Source: JBCCEJ01 sp039030335
GTDB taxonomy: Bacteria > Pseudomonadota > Gammaproteobacteria > HK1
DNA: 64,000 bases
Assembly: GCA_039030335.1 (NCBI GenBank)
Contig: JBCCEJ010000001.1
Location: forward strand, 62,001-126,000
Direction: 5' to 3'
The position numbers and the translations under genes are program-made. Shown in pieces: positions 8,946 through 17,738 of this stretch. The notes beneath the pieces are model-generated. The model made no database searches and was not told where the DNA came from. It saw nothing but the letters and a program-made list of their open reading frames with translations. Position 1 is the first letter of the stretch, and each line of letters starts with the position of its first letter.

Positions 8946-9963
8946 CGTCAAAACCAACCCGCGGATCGATCACTGTGTAGAGCAGATCGATGGCGAGATT
9001 GAGCGCGACGAACAACAGTGCCATGACCAGCACGAAACCTTGTACCGCCGCGTAGTCTGACACCACCAGAGCTTCTACCGCGTACGAGCCGATACCGGGC
9101 CACGCGAACACCTTCTCGACCAGCACGTTGGCGCCCAGCACAAAAGAGAACACCATCCCCAATGTCGTTACTACGGGTAGCAGCGCGTTACGAAACGCGT
9201 AGGTGTAGATCACGGTCTTGGGGCGCAGTCCCGATGCACGGGCCGTCCGTATGAAATCTGCGCCGAGAGCTGCGAGCATTGCGCCACGTGTCATGCGCGC
9301 GATCGGCGCGAGCGTGAATAATGCGAGAGTCACAGCGGGGAGCACCAGCTGTGCAGCTGAGGCCATCCAGGTTTCGCCGTCTCCCGCGATGGCCGCGTCG
9401 ATCAGATAGAAGCCGGTGACCTGCTCGGGCTCGATAAACGCGAAGTCCAGTCGTCCGAGCGGTGATGGAGCGACACCGAGCAGGTAGTAAAACACGTAGA
9501 CCAGGACGATCCCGGTAAAGAAAGTCGGCAACGACACCCCCGCGGTGACCATCACCCGGCAGGCGTGGTCCGCAAACGAGCCAGGTCGGGTAGCTGCGAG
9601 CACGCCGAGCGGAATGGCGATACCGCAGGCCAGCAGCAGCGCCAGTCCGGTCAGTTCGAGCGATGCGGGCAACCGACGGGCCAGGTCTTCGGCGACGGGC
9701 TGCCCGGTGGACAACGACTGGCCCAGATCGCCGCGGAGCAGATCGCCTGCATAGATAAGGAACTGCTCTGGAAGCGTTCGGTCGAGGCCGAGCGCAGACC
9801 GGATCTCCGCAATGGAGGCGTCGTCGGCTGCTGGCCCCGCGAAGTAGACAGCCGGGTCGCCTGGCAAGGCGCGGGTCAACACAAAACTGATGACCACCAC
9901 ACCGATTACCACCGGGACCGCCTGCGCCACGCGCAGGGTTGCGGTGCGCAGGCGACCCGGCAC
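8938..9963 (-). CDS. peptide-type ABC transporter permease (DppB/OppB-like)
   Basis: 341 residues from a GTG start three bases after the binding-protein stop. It has the first helix of OppB proteins (VVIGVVVISFVLTRALPGDPA), the conserved GLDRTLPEQF stretch of the first periplasmic loop, and a transport signature at IRTARASGLRPKTVIYTYAFRNALLPVV. Length and helix pattern (six helices) are normal. It is the partner of the DppC-like permease in this operon. Confidence 0.9.
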   Translation of the reverse strand: MPGRLRTATLRVAQAVPVVIGVVVISFVLTRALPGDPAVYFAGPAADDASIAEIRSALGLDRTLPEQFLIYAGDLLRGDLGQSLSTGQPVAEDLARRLPASLELTGLALLLACGIAIPLGVLAATRPGSFADHACRVMVTAGVSLPTFFTGIVLVYVFYYLLGVAPSPLGRLDFAFIEPEQVTGFYLIDAAIAGDGETWMASAAQLVLPAVTLALFTLAPIARMTRGAMLAALGADFIRTARASGLRPKTVIYTYAFRNALLPVVTTLGMVFSFVLGANVLVEKVFAWPGIGSYAVEALVVSDYAAVQGFVLVMALLFVALNLAIDLLYTVIDPRVGFDGV

Positions 9964-9966
9964 TGC

Positions 9967-11574
9967 TCAGGCGCCCTTCAGCGGTCGAATATCGAGCTGA
10001 CGATGAAACCAGAACTCATAGCCGCTGCTCCCGTTAGCCGCGACATTCAGCGCGGGTTGCCATAGTGGGATGCGCGGGATGTCTTCGAACGCGATTTCAA
10101 ACAGCCGCTTGATCTTGGGTGCGTAGGCGGGGTCGTCCGTCGCCAGGTGTAGCGTTTCGTCCACCAGCTGCTCGACTTCAGCGTTGTGGTAATTGGATGA
10201 GTTGAACAGGTGACCCTTCTTGTACGCCCAGAAGAAGTAGTAGCACGGATAGTTGAGCCAGCCACCAAAGTTCTCGAGGTGCAGCGGCAGGCGTTTTTCG
10301 ACCAGGTTGGCCGTTCGCCAGTTGGCACCCGGGATCTTCTCGATCGTGGTCTTGATACCGAGCTTGCCAAGGCTTTCCTGAATCAGCAGGGCAGTGGGCT
10401 CCATCCAGTCAGCGAGACCGAGGCTTATCGAGAACGGCACGGAGAAGCCGGAGGCAAACGCGGATTTCGCGAGATGAGCGCTGGCCTTTTCCATGTCGTA
10501 GCTGTAGGGAGAGCGGCGCGGCCATTCGATCGAGTCGCTCGACGCATCGCCACCCCACATCGGTGCTCCGCGTCCGTACGCCGCGGTCTGGAACACGGCT
10601 TCGTAAGGAATGGCAAAGGCGAGTGCTTTGCGCACGTCGGGGTCCTGAAACGGTTCGAACGTGTAGTTCAGCCCGACGCAGTGGATGCAGTTCTCGATCG
10701 GAGTCGAGAACACGTCGACTTTCTCGGCGAGCTCCTTCGCGTCTTTGTTCGGGATGTTGAACGAGAGCTGCACGTCGCCTTTCTCCACCAGAGCGCGCCG
10801 CGTCGCCGGGCTCGGCACTTCGCGCAGCACGACGCGCTTGACGGCCGGCAACGGCCCACCGACCCAACTTTCGTTGCGCTCGTAGACCAGCTGCTCGCCT
10901 GGCACCCAGCGAAGCACCTTGAACGCCCCCGAGCCTGCCGGGTTCTTGTGCAGGTATTCCATTGCCCACGGGTCGTCAGCGGTTGCGTTGGCTTTGGCGA
11001 CCTTGGAGTTGATGATGAACGGCACGGGTACCGCGAGATCCGGTAGCGTCAGCTTCGACGCGCGGTCCAGCTTGATCACGAACGTCTCGTCATCGACCGC
11101 AATGAACTGTTCGGGTCTGATGAGACCGCCTGCCTTCATCTGTACGGTTGGGAATCCGCCCGCAGATACCGCCCGGTCGAATGACCATTTCACATCGCCC
11201 GCCGTAACCTTGCTGCCATCCCAGAATGTGGCATTGCTCTTCAGCTTGAACGTGAGCGTCAATCCGTCCGCCGAGATCGTCCAACTTTCCGCAAGTTCCG
11301 GCTCGATGACCGACGAGTCGTAAGAGAGGCCGCCGTCCGGTGTCGACTTGGTGCCAAAGCTCACAAGCCTGTCGTAGCAGTTCACCGCGACCTGATAGCT
11401 CGGTCGGTTGGTCCCTTTGCGGTGCAGGTCGAGGCTGTTGATGGTCTGGCCAGTGACCGCGACGACCACATCGCGGGCCGCGGCCTCAGCTGGGAGCATC
11501 TTCAGAAATGGAAGCGCAGCGGCGCTCAGAACACCGCTGCTGGTCTTGAGGAATCCACGGCGAGACGTCTGCAT
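9967..11574 (-). CDS. ABC transporter substrate-binding protein, SBP_bac_5 family, with Tat signal
   Basis: 535 residues. The N-terminus has a twin-arginine motif (TSRRGFLKTSS) followed by a hydrophobic stretch and an AEAAA cleavage region, so export folded by Tat is likely. The mature part matches the family-5 binding proteins for oligopeptides, nickel, opines or glycosides: LAESWTISADGLTLTFKL near 95-112, SAFASGFSVPF in the middle and the FYNSSNYHN-like LFNSSNYHNAEVEQLVDE near 435. It is the first gene of the operon and a GAGGG ribosome site lies eight bases upstream. With an allophanate hydrolase at the end of the operon, a nitrogen-rich ligand is plausible but not shown. Confidence 0.92.
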   Translation of the reverse strand: MQTSRRGFLKTSSGVLSAAALPFLKMLPAEAAARDVVVAVTGQTINSLDLHRKGTNRPSYQVAVNCYDRLVSFGTKSTPDGGLSYDSSVIEPELAESWTISADGLTLTFKLKSNATFWDGSKVTAGDVKWSFDRAVSAGGFPTVQMKAGGLIRPEQFIAVDDETFVIKLDRASKLTLPDLAVPVPFIINSKVAKANATADDPWAMEYLHKNPAGSGAFKVLRWVPGEQLVYERNESWVGGPLPAVKRVVLREVPSPATRRALVEKGDVQLSFNIPNKDAKELAEKVDVFSTPIENCIHCVGLNYTFEPFQDPDVRKALAFAIPYEAVFQTAAYGRGAPMWGGDASSDSIEWPRRSPYSYDMEKASAHLAKSAFASGFSVPFSISLGLADWMEPTALLIQESLGKLGIKTTIEKIPGANWRTANLVEKRLPLHLENFGGWLNYPCYYFFWAYKKGHLFNSSNYHNAEVEQLVDETLHLATDDPAYAPKIKRLFEIAFEDIPRIPLWQPALNVAANGSSGYEFWFHRQLDIRPLKGA

Positions 11575-11618
11575 CGTTGTTGCCCTCGACTGGCTTGAGG
11601 TCGGGATCGAGTGCCCCG

Positions 11619-11652
11619 GTTGCGTTTAGGATGCGGCGTCGTTGCGTATACT
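11619..11652. promoter_or_regulatory. direct repeats and -10-like element between the ABC operon and its LysR gene
   Basis: GTTGCGT occurs at 11619-11625 and again at 11641-11647, 22 bases apart (two helical turns), and the second copy runs into TATACT (11647-11652), a good -10 hexamer about 60 bases before the LysR start. A correctly spaced -35 is not obvious. A divergent LysR/ABC arrangement usually has its operator here; assignment is inference. Confidence 0.3.
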
Positions 11653-11710
11653 TCTATTGCCAAATATTCACAGAAGCGGTGCAAAAAAAGCATCGCATCG
11701 TTGTTTCGCT

Positions 11711-12601
11711 ATGCGCCATCTGCAGACTTTCAAGCTGATCGAGTCGGTGGTCCGAGCCGGTTCGATTCGCCGTGCGGCCGAAGATATGAACATTACGGCC
11801 TCCGCGCTGAACCGCCGGATCCGCAACTTCGAAGACGAGTTCGGCTGCGAGGTGTTCGAGCGTATGCCAAAGGGTGTACGCCTGAATCCGGCCGGAGAGC
11901 TGCTGATTCAGCATATCCGCGGACAGATGTCAGATCTGGCGCGCGTACAATCCCAGGTTGCCGACTTGACCGGGGTGCGCCGCGGACACGTCTCGATCGC
12001 GTGTTCGCAGGCGCTGTTGCCATGGTTTCTTCCAGCTCAGATCGCGGAATATCGCGGCGACCATCCGGGCGTGACATTTGCCGTGAACGTGCGGGACCGG
12101 AGTCAGGCTGAGCGCGACCTTTCCAATCACAGCAGCGACCTTGCGCTCGTTTTCGAACCGATTCTGATGGTGGATTTCGAACTGATCTCGACGACGCCGC
12201 AGCCTGTTTGCGCGGTGTTCTCGACAGCGCATCCGTTGGCGACGGCGGCGTCCGTGCGGCTGCGTGACTGCCTGGACCACCCCCACGTGTTGCCGGCCAA
12301 CGGATATGCCATTCGGCATTTGCTCGAAGTGGCGACGAGCGATACGTCGCGACGGCTCGCGCCGATCGCGGAATCCGACTCGTTCGAGTTCATGCTGCAC
12401 TACGTTCAGCATGAGCAGGCCGTGTGTTTTCAGTTTCCCGTTGGGCTGCCGGAATCCGAGCTGGCCGGCCTCGTCGTGAGGCCCTTGCCGGTCGACGAAG
12501 TATCTCCCGGGTACCTGCGCCTCGGCCAGCTTAAGGGTCGTACGTTACCCGTTGCCGCCGCCCTGTTCGCCCGCCAGCTTCACCAGGCGCTGGAACTCTA
12601 G
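11711..12601 (+). CDS. LysR-family transcriptional regulator
   Basis: 296 residues when started at the ATG at 11711 (MRHLQTFKLIESV), which places the winged helix-turn-helix at the normal LysR position (residues 1-60: GSIRRAAEDMNITASALNRRIRNFEDEFG). The frame is open 23 codons further upstream, but that part is unlike the family. The effector domain spans about 85-290. It is transcribed away from the ABC transporter/allophanate hydrolase operon, the classical layout for a LysR protein that controls its divergent neighbour, with 136 bases between the two starts. Confidence 0.9.
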   Translation: MRHLQTFKLIESVVRAGSIRRAAEDMNITASALNRRIRNFEDEFGCEVFERMPKGVRLNPAGELLIQHIRGQMSDLARVQSQVADLTGVRRGHVSIACSQALLPWFLPAQIAEYRGDHPGVTFAVNVRDRSQAERDLSNHSSDLALVFEPILMVDFELISTTPQPVCAVFSTAHPLATAASVRLRDCLDHPHVLPANGYAIRHLLEVATSDTSRRLAPIAESDSFEFMLHYVQHEQAVCFQFPVGLPESELAGLVVRPLPVDEVSPGYLRLGQLKGRTLPVAAALFARQLHQALEL

Positions 12602-12672
12602 CCGCAAGGGCGTGTTCGGGTCCGTCAGACTTAGTGCGACGGCGAGACAGTCTCAGCGATGCACGTCTGCCG

Positions 12673-13056
12673 CTACGGCCCAATTGCTTCAGCTTCGATC
12701 TCGACCAGAAAGTCTGGTGTCGCAAGCCCGCTGATTTCGAGGTAGGTATTCGCGCAGAGATGCCCTGCCATCATCTTGTCGCGCACGCGGCGGTACACGG
12801 CGACCTGCCCGGACTGGGTGACGTAGATGGTGAGGCGGATGAGGCTTTCGCGGCCCAGTCCGCCTGCGCGCAATACGCCGAACACATTCTCGAAAGCCTG
12901 CTCCATCTGCGCCTCGAGGCCGTCTGCGACGGTGCCGTCGGGGTGCACTCCGAGCTGGCCCGAGACCACGATGCGACGGGCGCCGGCGGCATGCTCAATG
13001 CCCTGCGCGTAATTCGAAGCGGGTTTGACGACGTCGTCCGGGTCCAGCACACGCAT
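12673..13056 (-). CDS. RidA/YjgF/UK114 family protein
   Basis: 127 residues, the family's normal size. Typical stretches are ARRIVVSGQLGVHPDG (about 26-41), EAQMEQAFENVFGVLRAGGLG (48-68) and the C-terminal DFLVEIEAEAIGP. RidA proteins deaminate reactive enamine/imine intermediates made by PLP enzymes, but this family has several branches and the catalytic Arg near the C-terminus (usually in CxxR or R105 context) is not evident here. It could be a non-archetypal Rid protein. An AGAGGA ribosome site precedes the ATG. It follows an unknown membrane-anchored protein on the same strand after 21 bases. Confidence 0.85.
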   Translation of the reverse strand: MRVLDPDDVVKPASNYAQGIEHAAGARRIVVSGQLGVHPDGTVADGLEAQMEQAFENVFGVLRAGGLGRESLIRLTIYVTQSGQVAVYRRVRDKMMAGHLCANTYLEISGLATPDFLVEIEAEAIGP

Positions 13057-13077
13057 GGCGATGGTTTCCTCTTCAGA

Positions 13078-14187
13078 TCAGGTGAGTTCAGGGAACAGGT
13101 ACAGGTCCGCGTGGCGCGGTTTTTCTACGCTGCCGAGATGACGTACGGGGGCCTCGGCCGCCGCGATGGCCGCCTCCGTTGCCGACCTCAGATCGTTTGC
13201 CTCGGTGTTGCGGAACGCTGCTTCTACTGCGTTGGTGGCCGCTTCATGGGCGGCGTCGTAGCGCTCGTCGTAGTCGTCTGCCTCTTCGTCCCACTCTGCC
13301 TCGCGTGCGGTGACGGCGGCCTCGACGATCAGTTCGATAAGACCGCTGCGGTCGGTTCGATCGTGCACCGCCTTGATGCGCTCGCGCTTGTCTTCGAGCT
13401 CGACTTGTGAGAGCTGGCCGGAGGCGGCGAATTGATCGATCGCCTCGTTGTCGACAAAACTCTGAATGGCGATCCGCCATTGCGACTGAACGATTTCGAT
13501 GGCGGCTTCATCGGGTTCATCCTGCCCGCCAGCCGCAGCCGCCGCGCGCACCTCGTCAGCCGTGACGCCGCCGCACTCGATGCGCCAGTCCATCTCCGCG
13601 GCGTAGGCAGCCGCGTAGAGCATGGGGAAAAGACGCGGGGTGACGGCGACCGCCTCGTGTCCGCGGCTGGCCTGCATCGCCGCCTGATGCAAGTCTGCGA
13701 TCGTTGCATCTGCGGCCAGGCGCACAGTGGTTTTCGTCGGCGGCTGATGCATGCCCTGATCGGGCGCGTTGGTTGCCAGCACCGACAGATGGTCGCCGTG
13801 GCTCCGTACGATGTCGACCAGCAGGCTCTCCGCCTGCGGATGCTCGAACACCACGGCCATGCAGGCATCGGAACGGTGGCAGGCCGCACGCAGCAGCACG
13901 CCCTCGATCTCGGCAATGCGGAAATCGCCAGCGTGCTCGTATCCGAGTTCGTCGAGTTCCTGCGTGCGACCGAGCATGCCCTGCTCATCGCGCCATGCGG
14001 CGTCGGCTTCAGCGCTGGTCACCGTGATCCGAAACGGCGGCACGTTCTCGCCGCTGAGGGCCGCGGCGATTTCCTGTAGCGCGTCACCCAGTTTGGAGAA
14101 CTTGCGCTTCAGCCAGATCCAGCCAAGTGCGATAAGGATGATGCCGCCGACGACCACGCCGGCTACGACGCTGAAAAATGTGCCCAT
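13078..14187 (-). CDS. membrane-anchored protein of unknown function
   Basis: 369 residues starting at the ATG at 14187, preceded by AGGGAG at about ten bases; the open frame extends 40 codons further but lacks such a signal. One strongly hydrophobic N-terminal helix (about 4-26, SVVAGVVVGGIILIALGWIWL) followed by KRK places the remaining 340 residues in the cytoplasm. The body is Ala/Glu-rich and mostly helical; a central region (about 65-190) with FRIAEIEGVLLRAACH looks globular. I do not recognise it. The RidA gene is immediately downstream and probably co-transcribed. Confidence 0.7.
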   Translation of the reverse strand: MGTFFSVVAGVVVGGIILIALGWIWLKRKFSKLGDALQEIAAALSGENVPPFRITVTSAEADAAWRDEQGMLGRTQELDELGYEHAGDFRIAEIEGVLLRAACHRSDACMAVVFEHPQAESLLVDIVRSHGDHLSVLATNAPDQGMHQPPTKTTVRLAADATIADLHQAAMQASRGHEAVAVTPRLFPMLYAAAYAAEMDWRIECGGVTADEVRAAAAAGGQDEPDEAAIEIVQSQWRIAIQSFVDNEAIDQFAASGQLSQVELEDKRERIKAVHDRTDRSGLIELIVEAAVTAREAEWDEEADDYDERYDAAHEAATNAVEAAFRNTEANDLRSATEAAIAAAEAPVRHLGSVEKPRHADLYLFPELT

Positions 14188-14379
14188 CGCCGTTGACTCC
14201 CTGGGTGTGCCGATGCACCGCCCGCCAGGCTCGGACTGGCGGAACTGGTGCACCCCGTGTTCCGGCATGGTGCAGATTAACCGGGACGAGGGCTCATGTG
14301 TTGCCAATCGAGGCCTGATCTGCCGAAGAGCCGGGATTTCGATGGCGGCACGGCCGCCCGGATGGTGCGAACCAGGGAG

Positions 14380-14868
14380 TCACCTGGGAATGGGGCGCGG
14401 GTTCGTTGGGGGCCCGTGGACAAACAAGTGCTCCAGGTGTTGATCCAGCCCGGTTGGTACGACCCGTTCGGTGAGAGCGCGCAGCGTATTCAGCGAGTGC
14501 CATTCAAAGCCCTGAAACCAGTCGCGCTCGGCTTCCGGGGGCATACCGGCTGCGGAGGGTTCGAACGGGTCGGTTCGAACGAGGTAAAAGCGCTCGGACT
14601 GCGCCACCTCCACCGCGTCGCTGGTGTTGGCGTCCAGCGTGTACGTCGTCTCACGGGTCCACAGGCACGGGCCGAGTTCGAACGTCTGGAGCCCGGTCTC
14701 TTCGGCCAGTTCGCGCGTCATGGCCATCGCGTCCGATTCCCCAGCTTCGATCCCCCCGCCGGGGGTGATCCAGAACGGTCGGCTCGCGTGGATGAGGCGC
14801 ATCAGTAAAATTCGCTGGTCGGGCGTTACCAGAACAGCGCGTACAGCTTGTCGACTCCGGTGATGCAT
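14380..14868 (-). CDS. Nudix hydrolase
   Basis: 162 residues from the ATG at 14868. The frame stays open a long way upstream, but that stretch is only the antisense of the TPR gene. The Nudix box is complete: GGGIEAGESDAMAMTRELAEETGL (about residues 37-60), with the REXXEE metal-binding core intact. Nudix enzymes cleave nucleoside diphosphates linked to another moiety, such as NDP-sugars, oxidised nucleotides or dinucleoside polyphosphates; the surroundings do not fix the substrate. It diverges from the TTC38-like gene. Confidence 0.88.
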   Translation of the reverse strand: MHHRSRQAVRAVLVTPDQRILLMRLIHASRPFWITPGGGIEAGESDAMAMTRELAEETGLQTFELGPCLWTRETTYTLDANTSDAVEVAQSERFYLVRTDPFEPSAAGMPPEAERDWFQGFEWHSLNTLRALTERVVPTGLDQHLEHLFVHGPPTNPRPIPR

Positions 14869-14951
14869 CGAATGGTTCAGGTCCGCCTCTGCGCTTGCCG
14901 ATCGTCGCCTCCCCGGGGGCCGGTCGGCAAGCGCCGTCGGGCGCTCGGTGC

Positions 14952-14979
14952 TTGGGCCGGTTCCCGCGTTGCGTATACG
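14952..14979 (+). promoter_or_regulatory. candidate sigma-70 promoter for the TPR/thioesterase pair
   Basis: TTGGGC (14952-14957) is followed after 16 bases by TATACG (14974-14979), about 40 bases upstream of the GTG at 15019. The -10 sits inside the 12-mer CGTTGCGTATAC that is repeated exactly upstream of the LysR gene at 11640-11651. Confidence 0.4.
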
Positions 14980-15018
14980 ATGCCGCCATTTGCTTGCGGA
15001 AGTCCGGTGGAGGTCGTG

Positions 15019-16371
15019 GTGAGTACGTTTCAGGATGCCCGTGGATTCGCTCTGCGAACGGCGAACGAAGCAGCCGCGGATACATGCCGCTGTGGTATCG
15101 AGGGCTACAACTACTGGCGCACGGATGCCATGGCGGCGCTCGGGCGGGCTATGGAGGCCGACGACCAGTTCGCGCTGCCGAAGCTCGCCACCGCCTGGAT
15201 TCTGCATCTGGCGCGAAGCGCCGCCTACGTAAGCAAAGTCGACGGCCTGGTCGAAGACGCCGAGGCCTGTCTGCAGCCCGGCGACAGGCGTGAACAGGCC
15301 CTTGCAGCGGCTCTTCGCGAAGCGGCCGCCGGCAACGCTATCGGTGCCGCGACGGTGCTGGAAGGGTGGCTGGATCGGCAGCCCACAGACCTGTTTGCGC
15401 TGCGACTGGTGCAGTTCGAACTGTTCTGGAGCGGCCGTGCGAGATGGATGCAGGACATTCTGGAACGGGCTTCCAGCGCATGGCATGGCGACATGCCGGG
15501 CTACGGGATGTACCTGTCGTGCCGGGCCTTCGCAAACGAGGAGGCCGGTGATTACGCCGCCGCTGAGCATTTTGGGCGCGAAGCGGTGGAACGCGCTCCA
15601 ACCGATCCCTGGGGCGCGCACGCGGTAGCCCACGTGCTGGTGATGCAAGGGCGCATCGACGATGGCATCGAGTGGCTGGAGGGCCTCTGCCAGAACTGGG
15701 ATGACGTCAATCAGATCAAACATCACCTCTGGTGGCACTTGAGTTTGTTTCTGCTCGAACGCGGGGAACATGAGCGCATTCTGCAATTGCTGACCAGCCG
15801 TATCCGGAATCCGGATTCGCCGCTCGTGAAGGCTGTTCCCGATGCCACCATCGATCTGCAGAACGTCGCGTCGATCCTGATGCGGCTCGAACTCCGCGGC
15901 GTCGACGTAGGCGACGCCTGGGAGTCGATTGGAAGTGTCTGCGCCGGGCGTATCCACAACCATGCGAACGCGTTTTCGAACGCCCACGACATGATGGTAC
16001 TCGCGGCGACGGGACGCGACGCGCAGGCTCAGGAGCTGCTGCGCAGCATGCGTGAGTTTGCCGGTTCCGGTGGCGGTAGTCTGCGCGGTTCTTTTGCCTC
16101 GGCCGGTATCGCCATATGCGAAGCGATTCTGGCGCACCGCCGTGAAGACCATGCGGGCGTCGTCGACACGTTGATGCCGGTACGTCACGATCTGTCGCTG
16201 GTGGGCGGCAGTCACGCCCAGCGCGACATCTTTTATCAGATACTGCTCGACTCGGCGCACCGCGCCGGGCGTTCCGATCTTGTCGCAATATTCCTGCGTG
16301 ATGTCAGTCGTATTGGATTCGGCCACGTCACCGGTCGAACTCTTTACCGGGACTTGAAGGAGGTCGCATGA
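15019..16371 (+). CDS. tetratricopeptide repeat protein, TTC38-like
   Basis: 450 residues from the GTG at 15019, five bases after GGAGG (15009-15013). The frame is open upstream to 14848, but those residues are basic and low in sense. The protein is an all-helical TPR solenoid with stretches typical of the TTC38 family: GYGMYLSCRAFANEEAGDYAAAE (about 165-187), DPWGAHAVAHVLVMQGR and the NQIKHHLWWHLSLFLLERGE repeat near 240. Human TTC38 has no known activity and bacterial homologues are likewise uncharacterised. The stop overlaps the start of the thioesterase gene (ATGA), so the two are translationally coupled, suggesting a link to acyl-CoA metabolism. Confidence 0.85.
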   Translation: MSTFQDARGFALRTANEAAADTCRCGIEGYNYWRTDAMAALGRAMEADDQFALPKLATAWILHLARSAAYVSKVDGLVEDAEACLQPGDRREQALAAALREAAAGNAIGAATVLEGWLDRQPTDLFALRLVQFELFWSGRARWMQDILERASSAWHGDMPGYGMYLSCRAFANEEAGDYAAAEHFGREAVERAPTDPWGAHAVAHVLVMQGRIDDGIEWLEGLCQNWDDVNQIKHHLWWHLSLFLLERGEHERILQLLTSRIRNPDSPLVKAVPDATIDLQNVASILMRLELRGVDVGDAWESIGSVCAGRIHNHANAFSNAHDMMVLAATGRDAQAQELLRSMREFAGSGGGSLRGSFASAGIAICEAILAHRREDHAGVVDTLMPVRHDLSLVGGSHAQRDIFYQILLDSAHRAGRSDLVAIFLRDVSRIGFGHVTGRTLYRDLKEVA

Positions 16372-16814
16372 CCCGCGATGCCATCGTTCGGCAACTCAAC
16401 GAATGGTCGCCGCCAGTGTGGCGCAGCATGCGAGCGGTTGTCGTCGACGTGTTCGGCCCGAACCTCGGTGACGAGGAGACGGGCGCCCGCATGTCCTACA
16501 CGATCGGGAAGAACCTTTGTCATACGGACATCATCGTCCAGGGCGGCGTGGTGGGTGCGATGCTGGATTCGACGATGACCTGCGCGTTGTTCGGGCACTT
16601 CCTCGCCTTCGATCCGCCGCGGCGCGTGCAGCCGGCGTCGCTGGAACTCAAAACCAACTTTCTGAGGGTGGCCAACAACGGACCGTTTGATTCGCGCTCA
16701 CGGGTGCGGCGCCTCGGTCGCACCGTTGCATTTCAGGAGGGTGAGCTCTACCAGAACGACGTACTGGTCGCGACGGCCAGCATGACGTCGCAACTGTTGT
16801 TTCCGGAAGAGTAG
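16368..16814 (+). CDS. PaaI-family hotdog thioesterase
   Basis: 148 residues with the single hotdog fold of PaaI/YbgC-type acyl-CoA thioesterases. The diagnostic turn is NLCHTDIIVQGGVVGAMLDSTM (about 48-69), where the family usually reads HGG; here the first position is Gln (QGG). The catalytic Asp in AMLDST is present. The start ATG overlaps the stop of the TTC38-like gene and follows AGGAGG. The enzyme would hydrolyse an aromatic or short-chain acyl-CoA, but specificity cannot be predicted. Confidence 0.85.
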   Translation: MTRDAIVRQLNEWSPPVWRSMRAVVVDVFGPNLGDEETGARMSYTIGKNLCHTDIIVQGGVVGAMLDSTMTCALFGHFLAFDPPRRVQPASLELKTNFLRVANNGPFDSRSRVRRLGRTVAFQEGELYQNDVLVATASMTSQLLFPEE

Positions 16815-16830
16815 ACGCTCGGCCGCGCGA

Positions 16831-17733
16831 CTATTGCAGCAGCAGGATCAGAATCCCGCCGACGATCAGGACGATGCCGAGCACTTCGGTGAGATTGGAC
16901 TTCTCCTTGAAGAACACGGTCGACGCGATGAACGTGAACACGAGCTCGATCTGACCGAGTGCCCGCACGTGCGCGGCGTTCTGGATGGTCATGGCCGCAA
17001 ACCAACCCGCCGAGCCCAGCATGCCGGTCACACCCACCAGCACGGCGACCCGCCAGGCACGCACAACCCGCGTGAGTTCACCCGGTTCTTTGATGCGCAG
17101 GTAGAGACCCATCAGGATCGCCTGCAACAGCGTGACCGTTGCGAGCGTAAACGCCGACTGCACCAGAAAACCCTCGCCGCCAAGCGACAGCGATGCGGCC
17201 CGGTACATGACCGCCGACACGCCGAACATCGTTCCGGAAAAAATGCCGATCAGTGCCGGGCGCTCGGTCCAGCCGGTCAGCAGGCTGCGCACCGTGACCT
17301 GTCCCTTGCCGAGCGACAGCGCCATGACGCCGCCGAGCGCTACGAAAATGGCCACTCCGACGCCAGCCGTGATCGTGTCGCCGAGGATGACGACGCCGAA
17401 GATCGCCGTCTGGACGGTTTCGGTTTTCGAGTACGCGTTGCCGACCGCGAAGTTGCGGTAGGAAAACAGATGCACGAGCAGGAAAGTGGCCACGATCTGG
17501 GCGATCCCGCCGCCGATGCCAAATGCGATGAAGCGGTTGTTCGGCTCGGGTAACTCGAAGCCGAACAGCATCAGCAGGCCCACCAGATACAGACACGCGC
17601 ACGGGGCCGCGTAGAAGAACCGGCAGTAGGTCGAGCCGCCGGTACTGAGCTGGCCTTTCAGGTATTTCTGTAGCGCCGAGCGCAGGTTTTGCAGGAACGC
17701 GGCTGCGATAGTGATCGGAATCCAGATTTCCAC
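16831..17733 (-). CDS. DMT superfamily transporter (EamA)
   Basis: 300 residues and about ten membrane helices in two homologous halves, typical of EamA/RhaT-type drug/metabolite transporters. The start is GTG, five bases after the stop of the MarR gene, so it is the last gene of the FAH-MarR-DMT operon. It probably moves a pathway substrate or intermediate across the inner membrane; the direction is unknown. It is one of three EamA proteins in the window (others at 23436 and 48693). Confidence 0.88.
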   Translation of the reverse strand: MEIWIPITIAAAFLQNLRSALQKYLKGQLSTGGSTYCRFFYAAPCACLYLVGLLMLFGFELPEPNNRFIAFGIGGGIAQIVATFLLVHLFSYRNFAVGNAYSKTETVQTAIFGVVILGDTITAGVGVAIFVALGGVMALSLGKGQVTVRSLLTGWTERPALIGIFSGTMFGVSAVMYRAASLSLGGEGFLVQSAFTLATVTLLQAILMGLYLRIKEPGELTRVVRAWRVAVLVGVTGMLGSAGWFAAMTIQNAAHVRALGQIELVFTFIASTVFFKEKSNLTEVLGIVLIVGGILILLLQ

Positions 17734-17738
17734 GGTGA

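Noticed and set aside
14869..16326. A continuous open frame on the minus strand across the TPR gene, joined to the Nudix gene
   Set aside because: It is the antisense of a clear TPR coding region in high-GC DNA; the Nudix protein starts naturally at 14868 and the upstream translation has no family character.
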